From contig CAYLZO010000014.1 of assembly GCA_964387775.1 (NCBI GenBank), forward strand, positions 1 to 40,148: DNA of 40,148 nucleotides, given 5' to 3'. Shown here one piece after another: positions 30,151 to 38,034 of this stretch (the stretch's first letter is position 1; each line of letters opens with the position of its first letter). A program made the position numbers and the translations under genes. This DNA is from CAYLZO01 sp964387775. Its GTDB lineage: Bacteria > Chloroflexota > Anaerolineae > JAAYZQ01. The notes under the pieces were generated by a model, which was not told the origin of the DNA, did not search any database, and saw only the letters and a list, made by a program, of their open reading frames with translations.

Positions 30151-32386
30151 GAGCTTGGCTCATCTCAAACGTCAATCCCGCCTCATCCGCATCCACGTAC
30201 ACCTTCGCTCCGGGCTTTGGCTCCGCCGTCAGCAGGTAGTCGGCCAGCCGCTCGCGCAGGTGGCGGGCGAGGATGCGGCGCAGGGGGCGGGCACCCCACT
30301 CGGGATGCTCGTTCTGGGCCAGCAGCCAGGTGCGGGCCGACTCGCTCACCTCCAGGCCGAGGCCCTGGGCCTCCAGCAGCCGAGCCTCCTTCTTGAGCAT
30401 CAGCCCCAGGATCTGGCGCAATTGGTCGGGCGAGAGCGGGTGGAAGAGGATGACCTCGTCCAGGCGGTTGAGGAACTCGGGCCGGAGCGTCGTCTTGAGC
30501 TTGTGCATGACCAACTCGCGGGCGGCGTCGGTCAGCACCGGCTCGTCGAGGAATTCCGAGCCCAGGTTGCTGGTCATGATGATGACCGCATCGCGGAAGC
30601 TGGCCGTGCGGCCCTGGCCGTCGGTCAGCCGGCCCTCCTCCATCACTTGCAGCAGGATGTCGAGCACGCGGGGATGGGCCTTTTCCACCTCGTCGAGCAG
30701 GACGACGGTGTAGGGCCGCTCGCGCACGGCGTCGGTGAGCTGGCCGCCGCTCTCGTAGCCGACGTAGCCGGGCGGCGCGCCGATGAGGCGATTGACCGTG
30801 TGCTCCTGCTGGTACTCGCTCATGTCCAGCGTGACCGTCGCCTCCTCGTCGCCAAAAAGGAACTCGGCCAGGGCCTTGGCCAGCTCGGTCTTGCCCACGC
30901 CCGTCGGTCCCAGAAAGAGGAAGGCGCCGATGGGCCGCCGGGGGTCCTTCAGGCCGACGCGCGCCGTCTTGACCGCCCGGCTGACGGCCAGCACGGCTTC
31001 GTCCTGGCCGATGATGCGCCGGTGGAGGTGCTCGACCATGTGGGCGTAGCGGCTGCGCTCGTCGGCGCCCAGCTTGGCCACCGGGATGCCCGTCATCAGG
31101 CTGGCGGCCAGGGTCACGTCGTCGGCGTCGAGTTGGGCATCGGAGGTGGTGGCCGGGCCGCGGAGCGAGGCGAGTTGAGGCTGCTTGCGCTGAGTTAAGC
31201 CGAAGCGAGCACCCATTTTCAGCAGGGCGCAGGCGCGGTGGAGGAGTTGCAGCGCGCTGGCAGGCAACACGGCGTCGGCCACGTAGCGCTTGGCGAAGGT
31301 CGCCGCCGACGCCAGCGCCTCGTCGGCGATGGTGATCTCGTAGTCGGCCTCGACGTGGGGCTTGTGGACGCGCAGAATTTCGACGGTCGTGTCGTGGTCC
31401 GGCTCGGGGACCTTGAGGACGTGGCTGTGCTCGCTCACGGCCGAGTTGGCGGCCAAACGGGCCTGGTACTCGGCGTCGGTCGCTGTGCCGACCACGACGG
31501 TCTTTTCCTCCAGGAGGGCGCGCTGCACGTCGGCCTGGGCCTTGGGGAACTCGATCTCCAGCACCGAGCCGAAAAAGCGGTGCACGTTGGGCAAAAAGAG
31601 CACGCCACCGGCCGCCTTGCGCCGACCGGCCCCCACCGCCCGCGAGGCGTCGGCCAGCAGCGCCGGCTCGGCGATCTCGACCACCGACGTGAGGTCGCCC
31701 GGACCTTGCCCCTCGGCGATGAGCAGGGCCAGGCTGTGGACCAGCGAGCGCTTGCCCACGCCCGCCGGCCCGACGAGGACCACGTGCCGGTCGCGGGCCA
31801 GGCTCAGCAGATTGAACAGCTCGCGCAGCAGGTCCTGCCGGTAGTAGACGGGCTGGACCTCGCCGTCGCGGGCCAGGGCCACCAGGTCGCGCGTCGTCGT
31901 CTGGCGGGCCAGCGCCGAGTCGGAGAGTAGGGCGCTGAGGGCGCGGGGCGTGATGCCGCGTTGCTGGAGCAGTCCCGCCGTCGAGACGCCGGACTGGCTC
32001 ATGGCCGCCAACGCGTCCTCGGTGCCGACCCAGATCTCGTCGCGGGCGCGGGCGATGGCCCGCCCCTCGTCGAGCACGACGAGCGTCTCGTTGCCCAGGG
32101 GCACGCGGCTGCCGTCGTCGGCGACAAAGTCGAAATCCTGGTCGGCGGCGCGGCGGGCGCGAGCCTGGTCCTCGACGGCGCGGGTGAGCTTGCCCAGGTC
32201 AAAGCCTCGCTCCTGGGCAAAGCGGGCCAGGAGCTTGTGGGCGCCGTGGGTCTCGTCGTCCAGGAAGGCGAGCAGCAGGTGCTCGGGCATCATGACCGCC
32301 TGGCGAAAGCCGCGCATGACGGTCGCCGCCGCGTTGAGGGCGCGGATTAGTTCTTCCGATGGGATGTCGGGATTCAGGGTCCCCAT
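30122..32386 (-). CDS. Clp/Hsp100 AAA+ ATPase with degenerate first ring
   Basis: 754 residues. Residues 1-150 are a double Clp N-domain (MPEHLLLAFLDD; VGTEDALAAM). The first AAA region (about 180-385) has an altered Walker A GPAGVGKRS (206-214), a Walker B reading GVLFLPNVHRF (261-271) without Asp-Glu, and SAVSEHSHV (315-323) where ALERRFQ is expected, so both arginine fingers and the YRGEFEERL pore region are missing. The second AAA ring is intact: GPTGVGKT (493-500), pore GYVGYE (540-545), VVLLDE (561-566), Arg641. There is no M domain and no IGL/VGF ClpP-docking loop. It is most likely a ClpP-independent unfoldase. GGAGA precedes the ATG. Confidence 0.88.
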   Translation of the reverse strand: MGTLNPDIPSEELIRALNAAATVMRGFRQAVMMPEHLLLAFLDDETHGAHKLLARFAQERGFDLGKLTRAVEDQARARRAADQDFDFVADDGSRVPLGNETLVVLDEGRAIARARDEIWVGTEDALAAMSQSGVSTAGLLQQRGITPRALSALLSDSALARQTTTRDLVALARDGEVQPVYYRQDLLRELFNLLSLARDRHVVLVGPAGVGKRSLVHSLALLIAEGQGPGDLTSVVEIAEPALLADASRAVGAGRRKAAGGVLFLPNVHRFFGSVLEIEFPKAQADVQRALLEEKTVVVGTATDAEYQARLAANSAVSEHSHVLKVPEPDHDTTVEILRVHKPHVEADYEITIADEALASAATFAKRYVADAVLPASALQLLHRACALLKMGARFGLTQRKQPQLASLRGPATTSDAQLDADDVTLAASLMTGIPVAKLGADERSRYAHMVEHLHRRIIGQDEAVLAVSRAVKTARVGLKDPRRPIGAFLFLGPTGVGKTELAKALAEFLFGDEEATVTLDMSEYQQEHTVNRLIGAPPGYVGYESGGQLTDAVRERPYTVVLLDEVEKAHPRVLDILLQVMEEGRLTDGQGRTASFRDAVIIMTSNLGSEFLDEPVLTDAARELVMHKLKTTLRPEFLNRLDEVILFHPLSPDQLRQILGLMLKKEARLLEAQGLGLEVSESARTWLLAQNEHPEWGARPLRRILARHLRERLADYLLTAEPKPGAKVYVDADEAGLTFEMSQAPSPLGETRR

Positions 32387-32404
32387 TGTGTGTTCTCCGC
32401 GAGG

Positions 32405-32465
32405 TGTGATGCGTGAAACGTGATGCGTGATTGTCTCTCACGCATTACGTTTTACGCATCACGCT
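32405..32465. repeat. GTGATGCGTGAAAC repeat, copy 2
   Basis: GTGATGCGTGAAACGTGATG followed by an inverted block of TCACGCAT and TTTTACGCATCACGC units. It fills the gap between ctaB and the Clp gene and supplies the ctaB stop codon (TGA in GCGTGATGCG). Confidence 0.75.
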
Positions 32466-33382
32466 ACAATCGTATCCAGGCAGACCAGGGCCATCACCAG
32501 CGCCAAATAGAGGTTTGAGGTGTGAAAGAGGGCCAGGGCGCGGGGTCGGGTCGGGCCGGCGAGCAGGCGCAGGCTCAGGGCCAGAAAGACGGCGGTTGCC
32601 AGGGCCACGGGGGCCAGGTAGGGCCAGCCGAGAGCCGGCAGCGCGGCCAGCGCCAGCGCCGCCAGCGAGGCTGCCGCCGCGTGGAGCAGCACCCAGCCGG
32701 CCGCCGCCCGGGGCGTGGTCTGCACCGGCAGCATGGGAAAGCCGCCGCGGGCGTAATCGTCGCGGTAGGCGATGGCCATGCTCCAAAAGTGGGTCGGTGT
32801 CCAGAGAAAGACGAGGCCGGCCAGCACCAACGCGCCGGGATCGGACCAGGCGCCGGCCGCCGCCGCCCCGCTGAGCACGGCGGCGCTCCCCGCTGCCCCA
32901 CCGACGACGATGTTGAGTGGCGTGCGCGGCTTGAGCCAGATTGTGTAGACGACGAGGTAGATGGCGGCGCCCAGCAGCACGAAGAAACTCAGCGCCGGGT
33001 GGAAGGGCAGCACGACCAGGGCCGGGACCAGGATCATGGCCGCGCCGGCGTAGGGCACCCAGCCGGTCGGCGCCAGGGCCTGGGCAGCGAGGGGGCGTTG
33101 GCGGGTGCGCTCCATGCGGGCGTCGAGGCGCCGCTCCAGGTACTGGTTGATGGCCGAGGCGCCCGCCGCCGCCGGGCCGCCGGTGATCAGCAGCAGGAAC
33201 AGGCTCGCCGTGCCGGGCCAGCCATCGGCGGCCAGAAAGGCGCCACCCACCGCCGCGACCAGCAGCAGGGTCACGACCCGGACCTTGAATAGGATCAAGA
33301 GCATGGCGCCGGACGGCGTGCTGACCGGTTCCCCTCGTCTGATCGGCGAAAGCGAGCGGTTCGGGCACACCCCCTTGAACAC
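32459..33382 (-). CDS. ctaB: protoheme IX farnesyltransferase (heme O synthase)
   Basis: 307 residues, a UbiA-superfamily polytopic membrane protein that farnesylates heme B to heme O for the oxidase. It has the first Asp-rich motif NQYLERRLDARMERTRQRPL (79-98), the second region around IAYRDDYARGGFPMLPV, and YTIWLKPRTPLNIVVGG. The GTG at 33382 directly follows the DUF190 stop; an ATG at residue 27 would leave the first membrane segment too short, so the GTG is preferred. It is the last gene of the oxidase cluster, separated from ctaG by the fluoride genes. Confidence 0.93.
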   Translation of the reverse strand: MFKGVCPNRSLSPIRRGEPVSTPSGAMLLILFKVRVVTLLLVAAVGGAFLAADGWPGTASLFLLLITGGPAAAGASAINQYLERRLDARMERTRQRPLAAQALAPTGWVPYAGAAMILVPALVVLPFHPALSFFVLLGAAIYLVVYTIWLKPRTPLNIVVGGAAGSAAVLSGAAAAGAWSDPGALVLAGLVFLWTPTHFWSMAIAYRDDYARGGFPMLPVQTTPRAAAGWVLLHAAAASLAALALAALPALGWPYLAPVALATAVFLALSLRLLAGPTRPRALALFHTSNLYLALVMALVCLDTIVA

Positions 33383-33715
33383 TTATTTCCTACCTCTGTA
33401 CAAGTGTATTCGGGCTTTTTCCAACGTCACCAACCCTTCACCAATTACGCTGTCGATAATCTCCAGGAAACTCTCGATCTTTTCACGGGTATCCACGATT
33501 TCAATGACAATCGGCAAATCCTCCGAGAGCCGAAGTATCTTGGTCGTATAGATGCGGCTGCTCGGTCCGAACCCCATCATTCCCCGGAGAACTGTCGCCC
33601 CCGCCAACCCCTCCTGACGTGCCTTTAGCACAATCCATTCATGCAATGGCCTGCCCTCAAATCTATCGCTCTCGCCAATGAACACGCGGAGTAGACACCC
33701 ATCCTCTGGAAGCAT
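33383..33715 (-). CDS. DUF190 protein
   Basis: 110 residues of the DUF190 family, which is repeatedly found next to crcB genes. It has the CRVFIGESDRFEGRPLHEWI-like start (LLRVFIGESDRFEGRPLHEW), GATVLRGMMGFG and DLPIVIEIVDT segments, in a PII/NRAMP-regulator-like alpha-beta arrangement. Function unknown; a regulatory or accessory role for the fluoride channel is inferred from co-occurrence. It starts four bases after crcB ends and directly abuts ctaB. Confidence 0.85.
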   Translation of the reverse strand: MLPEDGCLLRVFIGESDRFEGRPLHEWIVLKARQEGLAGATVLRGMMGFGPSSRIYTTKILRLSEDLPIVIEIVDTREKIESFLEIIDSVIGEGLVTLEKARIHLYRGRK

Positions 33716-33719
33716 TCTC

Positions 33720-34103
33720 CTACCTCCAAATCAGTTCAGCCAGTGCCCGGCCTAACCACACCAGCCCCAGGCCCAACATCACGTGTCCGGCTACGTTGCC
33801 CAGGGCGAGAAAAGCATCCCCCTCACGCAAAAGGTTTATCGTTTCGTTTCCAAAGGTCGAGAAGGTAGTGAACGCCCCCAACAGGCCGATAAAGATAAAC
33901 AGGCGAGCTTCGATCCCGAAAAGACCCCGGCTCTCCAGCAACTGTGAAAGCCAGCCGATGATGAAACACCCCATCAGATTGACGGCCAATGTCCCATGCG
34001 GGAAGTTGATGCTCTCTGTCCATCTTTGAACCCAGCCGGCTATCAGATAACGCAGAATCGCTCCCGCAAAACCACCCAAGCCAACCCAAAGTACCTTGTG
34101 CAT
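33720..34103 (-). CDS. crcB: fluoride channel CrcB/Fluc
   Basis: 127 residues with four membrane segments. It has GGFAGAILRY (10-19), Asn42 in NLMGCF, and GAFTTFSTFGNE (76-87), where the Thr/Phe/Ser residues line the fluoride pathway. The protein works as a dual-topology dimer that exports fluoride. AGGAG (34117-34113) lies upstream of the ATG and is part of the riboswitch expression platform. It is followed by DUF190. Confidence 0.95.
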   Translation of the reverse strand: MHKVLWVGLGGFAGAILRYLIAGWVQRWTESINFPHGTLAVNLMGCFIIGWLSQLLESRGLFGIEARLFIFIGLLGAFTTFSTFGNETINLLREGDAFLALGNVAGHVMLGLGLVWLGRALAELIWR

Positions 34104-34112
34104 CGTTGATTT

Positions 34113-34180
34113 CTCCTACGTGTAATGTCGGCAGGAGTCATCAGCCGGTTGGCGGTTATGGTGGACCCCATCACCTCGTA
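34113..34180 (-). promoter_or_regulatory. fluoride riboswitch (crcB RNA motif)
   Basis: On the minus strand the leader reads GGTGATGGGGTCCACC, ATAACC, GCCAACCGGC, then TGATGACTCCTGCC. This matches the crcB motif consensus. GGTG pairs with CACC and GCC with GGC. GGGGTC can pair with GACTCC (34139-34134) to close the pseudoknot. The same CTCCT is complementary to the crcB Shine-Dalgarno AGGAG at 34117-34113, so fluoride binding would free the ribosome site. The match is seen; the switching mechanism is inferred. Confidence 0.88.
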
Positions 34181-34188
34181 TACAATTT

Positions 34189-35034
34189 TCAGACAGTCTG
34201 GCCCTCGGCTGTCGTCTCCTCGCGCAGCATGCCCGCAATCAGCACCAGCGCGGCGACGATGTACATCATGCTGCCCGGAATCCACATGATGACGCCGCCC
34301 AGCATCTGGTCCTCCATGACCGAGATGCCCCACAGGCGCGGCACGGTCGTGTAGTGGGGGTAGAGCGGCTCGGTGGCGAACGACAGGGCGACGCCGGTCA
34401 GGGCGTTGGGTGGCACGGCGGCCAGGGCGTAGCCGATGCGCACGCCGGGCGACAGCTTTTCGTGAAAGCGGGGCGCCGCGCCGACGACGTGCCACCAGAA
34501 GAGCAGGGCCGTGACGAAAAAACTGAGGTGCTCCAGGTCGTGGACCAGGTCGCTCTCCAGGGTCAGGTTGTAGAGCTGGGGCTCGTGCCAGCCGACGAGC
34601 ACGGCGACGAAATAGAGCCAGACCAGGCCCGGCGGGGTGACGGCGCGCACGGCCTGGCGCAGCGGCGAGTCGGCGTGCAGCCAGCGGCCCACCTCCCGCC
34701 GCAGACCCCGGGGCAGGCCCCACATGGCCACGGGCATGGGCCGGGCCAGCCAGAGCAGGGGCGGCGCGATCATGACCAGCAACAGGTGCTGGATCATGTG
34801 CATGAAAAAGAACTGGCCGCTGAGCACGTCGATGGGCGACAGGAGGGCGATCCAGACGAAGGCCAGGCCGGCCAGGTAGGAGGCGGTGCGCCAGGGACTG
34901 ACCAGGCTGGTGCTGCCCCGCCGCTTGAGCCGCCAACGGCCCGCCACGTGCAGCGCCGCCGCCAGCCCCAGCGTCAGCATGATCTCGGGCCGCCACGCCC
35001 AGGAGAGGAGCAGGACACTCAGCGTCGGGTTCAT
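34189..35034 (-). CDS. ctaG: cytochrome c oxidase assembly factor CtaG (caa3 type)
   Basis: 281 residues with about seven membrane segments, of the caa3_CtaG family, which helps assemble the copper-containing oxidase. Conserved segments: LSPIDVLSGQFFFMHMIQHLLLVMIAPPLL, with paired histidines (MHMIQH), LYNLTLESDLVHDLEHLSFF and GVIMWIPGSMMYI. The ATG at 35034 has no Shine-Dalgarno because the upstream 115 bases are repeat. The stop lies just before the fluoride riboswitch. Confidence 0.9.
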   Translation of the reverse strand: MNPTLSVLLLSWAWRPEIMLTLGLAAALHVAGRWRLKRRGSTSLVSPWRTASYLAGLAFVWIALLSPIDVLSGQFFFMHMIQHLLLVMIAPPLLWLARPMPVAMWGLPRGLRREVGRWLHADSPLRQAVRAVTPPGLVWLYFVAVLVGWHEPQLYNLTLESDLVHDLEHLSFFVTALLFWWHVVGAAPRFHEKLSPGVRIGYALAAVPPNALTGVALSFATEPLYPHYTTVPRLWGISVMEDQMLGGVIMWIPGSMMYIVAALVLIAGMLREETTAEGQTV

Positions 35035-35150
35035 GGGAGTGGGTAGTGATCAGTGGGTAGTGGTCAGTGGGTAGTGGTCAGTCATTGGCTCCTCATTGCT
35101 CAGAACGGCCCATTGCCTGCTGACCACTGATCACTGCCCACTAACCACTA
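35035..35150. repeat. GTGGGTAGTGGTCA tandem and inverted repeat
   Basis: Three direct units of GTGGGTAGTG(G/A)TCA (35039-35082) face an inverted block with TGACCACTGATCACTGCCCA (35118-35137). It fills the gap between ctaG and the subunit III gene and contains the TAG stop of subunit III. Confidence 0.75.
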
Positions 35151-35714
35151 ATGGCTCACCGTGCCGATGAGGTAGAGGGCGGGGTAAAAGAACACCCAGA
35201 CGACGTCCACAAAGTGCCAGTAGATGGCCGTGGCCTCGACGCCCCAGTGGCGCTCGGCGGAAAAGCGGCCGTTGCGCCCGGCGTTCCAGATGAGGAGCAG
35301 GAGCACCACGCCGCTGAGGACGTGCAGGGCGTGCAGGCCCGTCATGCCAAAGAGCACGGCGCCGAACACGCCGTCCGAGGGGCCGATGTGGCCCTGCCAC
35401 TCAAAGCCGACGACGCCGACGAGAAAGAGGACGCCCAGCCCGGCAGTGATGAGCAAGCTGTTGAGAAAGGTCTCGCGGTCGTCGTGGGCGATGGCCGACT
35501 CGGCGCGGTTCATGAACACGCTGCTGAGCAGCAGGATCGAGGTCACGATCAGGCCCAGGGTCTGGTCCAGCTCGGGGCGGGTGTTGCCCCACAGGTAAAA
35601 GCGCGAGACCAGCAGCCCGCCGAACATGAACGACTCGGAGACGAAAAAGAGCCAGAGGCCCAGGCGGTTGGCCCGGGTGCGAATCCGGTACTCGGTCAGG
35701 GTTTGGGAACTCAT
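35148..35714 (-). CDS. ctaE: cytochrome c oxidase subunit III
   Basis: 188 residues, a short five-helix subunit III typical of caa3/quinol oxidases: NRLGLWLFFVSESFMFGGLL, MTGLHALHVLSG, and AIYWHFVDVVWVFFYPALYL at the C-terminus. The ATG at 35714 overlaps the subunit IV stop (TGATG). The longer frame adds seven residues that overlap that gene and is not preferred. The stop lies in a repeat. Confidence 0.93.
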   Translation of the reverse strand: MSSQTLTEYRIRTRANRLGLWLFFVSESFMFGGLLVSRFYLWGNTRPELDQTLGLIVTSILLLSSVFMNRAESAIAHDDRETFLNSLLITAGLGVLFLVGVVGFEWQGHIGPSDGVFGAVLFGMTGLHALHVLSGVVLLLLIWNAGRNGRFSAERHWGVEATAIYWHFVDVVWVFFYPALYLIGTVSH

Positions 35715-36079
35715 CAATGCGCCTCTCTGCTCCACACGCTGTCGAGATGCATGTAGTATTGGACGATGATGCCCGCCTTGGCCAGCCCCAGGACGAGCAG
35801 CAGCGCCGCCGAGCCGCTGAGCAGGCCGGCGACGGCGAATTCGATGCCCGTCAGCACGGCCAGACCGACGCCGACGAAAATGCCCCGCCGGTAGGCCGCC
35901 TTACGCGTCGCCAGCAGCGCGGGCGGGACCGACTCCTTCTCCGCCCCTTCCGGCATCTCGGCGACGGGCACGGGAAAGATCTGCTCGACGACAAAGGCCA
36001 GGGCCGCGCCCATGCCGCCGGCTACGACCAGCAGCCCGGCAGCAATGGCTAGAACCAGACCAAAATCCCCAATATCCAT
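35714..36079 (-). CDS. ctaF: cytochrome c oxidase subunit IV (prokaryotic type)
   Basis: 121 residues with three membrane segments, ending LGLAKAGIIVQYYMHLDSVW, the prokaryotic COX4 signature. It has an extra N-terminal membrane segment and a charged loop. The ATG at 36079 has AAGGAGG about ten bases upstream. It follows ctaD by 16 bases. Confidence 0.85.
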   Translation of the reverse strand: MDIGDFGLVLAIAAGLLVVAGGMGAALAFVVEQIFPVPVAEMPEGAEKESVPPALLATRKAAYRRGIFVGVGLAVLTGIEFAVAGLLSGSAALLLVLGLAKAGIIVQYYMHLDSVWSREAH

Positions 36080-36095
36080 TATCCAATATCCTCCT

Positions 36096-37952
36096 TCACT
36101 CGCCGGCGGCCGCCGTGGCCGGCGGCGGCATCTGGACGTAGGTCGAATCGGGCAGGCCATAGTCGTAGGGGTCGCCGACGACGTGGAAGGGTCGGGCGTA
36201 GCTTACCTCGGGCACCGGCGACGGAATCAACCACTCCGGCGAGCGGGAGCGCCACGGATTGCGCTCGGCGACGGGGCCGTGCCGGGCGCTGCGCACGAGG
36301 TTGACGATCATGATCAGCACCGACAGGCCGATGACGAACCCGGCGACGGTGATCAGCATCTGCCCGCCCTCGATGCCCAGGGCCGCGTCGTAATCCACGA
36401 TGCGGCGTCGCATGCCCTTCAGGCCGACCTGGACCTGGCCGATGCTCTGTACCCAGAAGGCGGGCGTCATCAGCCAGAAGTGGATCTTGCCCAGGCGCTC
36501 GTTGTACATCCGGCCCGTGATCTTGGGGAACCAGAAATAGAGCGCGGCAAAGAAGGGAAAGACGAACCCGCCGAACATGGTGGCGTGAAAGTGGCCCACG
36601 ATCCAGTAGGTATCGTGCAAAAAGAGGTCGGTGGTGACGATGCCGTTAGGCGGCCCGGTCAGCCCGCCGATGAGAAAGACGGACAGCGCGCCGAGGACAA
36701 AGAGCATGGGCGTGGGAAAGGTGAGTTTGCCCTGCCACATGGTGCCGATCCAGCTAAAGAACTTGACGCCCGTGGGCACGGCCACCAGCAGCGTGGTGAA
36801 CATAAAGGGCACCCGCAAAAAGTCCTCCATGCCCGAGGTGAACATGTGGTGGGCCCACACCAAAAAGCCGGCGAGGGCGATGGCGATGCTCGACAGGGCG
36901 ACCCATTTATAGCCAAAGAGGGGCTTGCGGGCGAAAACCGGCAGCAGCTCGCTGATGATGGCCAGGCCGGGCAGGACAAAGATGTAAACCGCCGGGTGGG
37001 AGTAGAACCAGAAGAGGTGTTGGAAGAGGATGGGGTTGCCGCCCTGGGCCGGGTCAAAGAAGCCCATGCCCAGCAACCGCTGGAACATGACCATGATGAA
37101 CGACAGGGCGATGAGCTGGGTGGCCGTCAGGGCGATGATGTTGGTGGACAACACGCCCCAGGCAAAGATGGGCATGCGAAAGAGGCTCATGCCCGGCGCG
37201 CGCATGACCAGGATGGTGGTGATGATGTTGACCGCGCCCAGGATCGAGGACAGGCCCATGAAAAAGACCGAGACAAAGTAGAGCTGCATGCCCAGCGGGG
37301 CGATGGCGCTCAGGGGCGGGTAGGCCGTCCAGCCGGTGTCCCAGCCGCCGATGAACATGCTGGCAAAGAGAGTGAGACCCGCCGGCACGTTGATCCAGAA
37401 GGCCAGGGCGTTGAGGCGCGGAAAGGCCATGTCGGAGGCGCCGATCAGCAGCGGGATTAAATAGTTGGACAGCCCGCCGATGCCCAGCAGGATGGCGGCG
37501 ATCATGACCCAGCCGTGCATGCCGATCATGGTGTTAAAGACGGCGGGATCGAGCCAATCGCGGCCCGCCTGGGACAACTCCACCCGGAAGGCCCCGGCCA
37601 ACCCACCGCCCACCAGGATCAGCACCATAGCGAGGACGATGTACTGGACGCCGATGACCTTGTGACTATAATCGGTGCCCAGGTAGCGGGTCCAGGCCGG
37701 CTCGTCGGCGGGCGGGCCGTGGTGCAGGGGCGTCTCTTCGCCCCGGGTCCATTTGAACCAGTCGTCGAAGGAGCCGACGCCGATCAAAAAGGCCAGGATG
37801 CCGACTATGCCGCCCACGACGACGGCCGGCTCGGCGGCCCAGGGGTCCAGGCCCATCAGCACCCGGCCGACGACGACCAGGAGGATACCCAGGGCGGTGC
37901 CGGCGATCTGGGCGAGTACGCCTCGGACGAGTCCCAATCTAAGTGGGGTCAT
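36096..37952 (-). CDS. ctaD: cytochrome c oxidase subunit I, A2 type
   Basis: 618 residues. The catalytic heme-copper subunit: His146 (MIGMHGW) and His456/His454 (HDTYWIVGHFH) for the hemes, CuB ligands in YSHPAVY (317-323) and HH (368-369), and the K-channel lysine Lys397 (VPTGVK). The usual Glu of HPEVY is replaced by Ala and the motif begins YS, which marks A2-type oxidases that use the tyrosine-serine route for protons. The N-terminus carries an extra 90 residues including two hydrophobic stretches. GAGGAG precedes the ATG. Confidence 0.96.
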   Translation of the reverse strand: MTPLRLGLVRGVLAQIAGTALGILLVVVGRVLMGLDPWAAEPAVVVGGIVGILAFLIGVGSFDDWFKWTRGEETPLHHGPPADEPAWTRYLGTDYSHKVIGVQYIVLAMVLILVGGGLAGAFRVELSQAGRDWLDPAVFNTMIGMHGWVMIAAILLGIGGLSNYLIPLLIGASDMAFPRLNALAFWINVPAGLTLFASMFIGGWDTGWTAYPPLSAIAPLGMQLYFVSVFFMGLSSILGAVNIITTILVMRAPGMSLFRMPIFAWGVLSTNIIALTATQLIALSFIMVMFQRLLGMGFFDPAQGGNPILFQHLFWFYSHPAVYIFVLPGLAIISELLPVFARKPLFGYKWVALSSIAIALAGFLVWAHHMFTSGMEDFLRVPFMFTTLLVAVPTGVKFFSWIGTMWQGKLTFPTPMLFVLGALSVFLIGGLTGPPNGIVTTDLFLHDTYWIVGHFHATMFGGFVFPFFAALYFWFPKITGRMYNERLGKIHFWLMTPAFWVQSIGQVQVGLKGMRRRIVDYDAALGIEGGQMLITVAGFVIGLSVLIMIVNLVRSARHGPVAERNPWRSRSPEWLIPSPVPEVSYARPFHVVGDPYDYGLPDSTYVQMPPPATAAAGE

Positions 37953-37967
37953 GCGTGTTTCTCCTCA

Positions 37968-38034
37968 GCGTGAAACGTGACGCGTGATGCGTATAACGTT
38001 GGTCATTTGTGCCTTGTGCCTTGCGCCTTGTTCA
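37968..38034. repeat. GTGATGCGTGAAAC repeat copy 3 plus GCCTTGTGCC repeat
   Basis: AGCGTGAAACGTGACGCGTG belongs to the family at 19060 and 32405. Next to it a GTGCCTTGTGCCTTGCGCC block abuts the ctaC stop codon. Confidence 0.65.

Noticed and set aside
36012..37460. 482-codon plus-strand frame opposite ctaD
   Set aside because: Antisense of subunit I with charged, repetitive translation.
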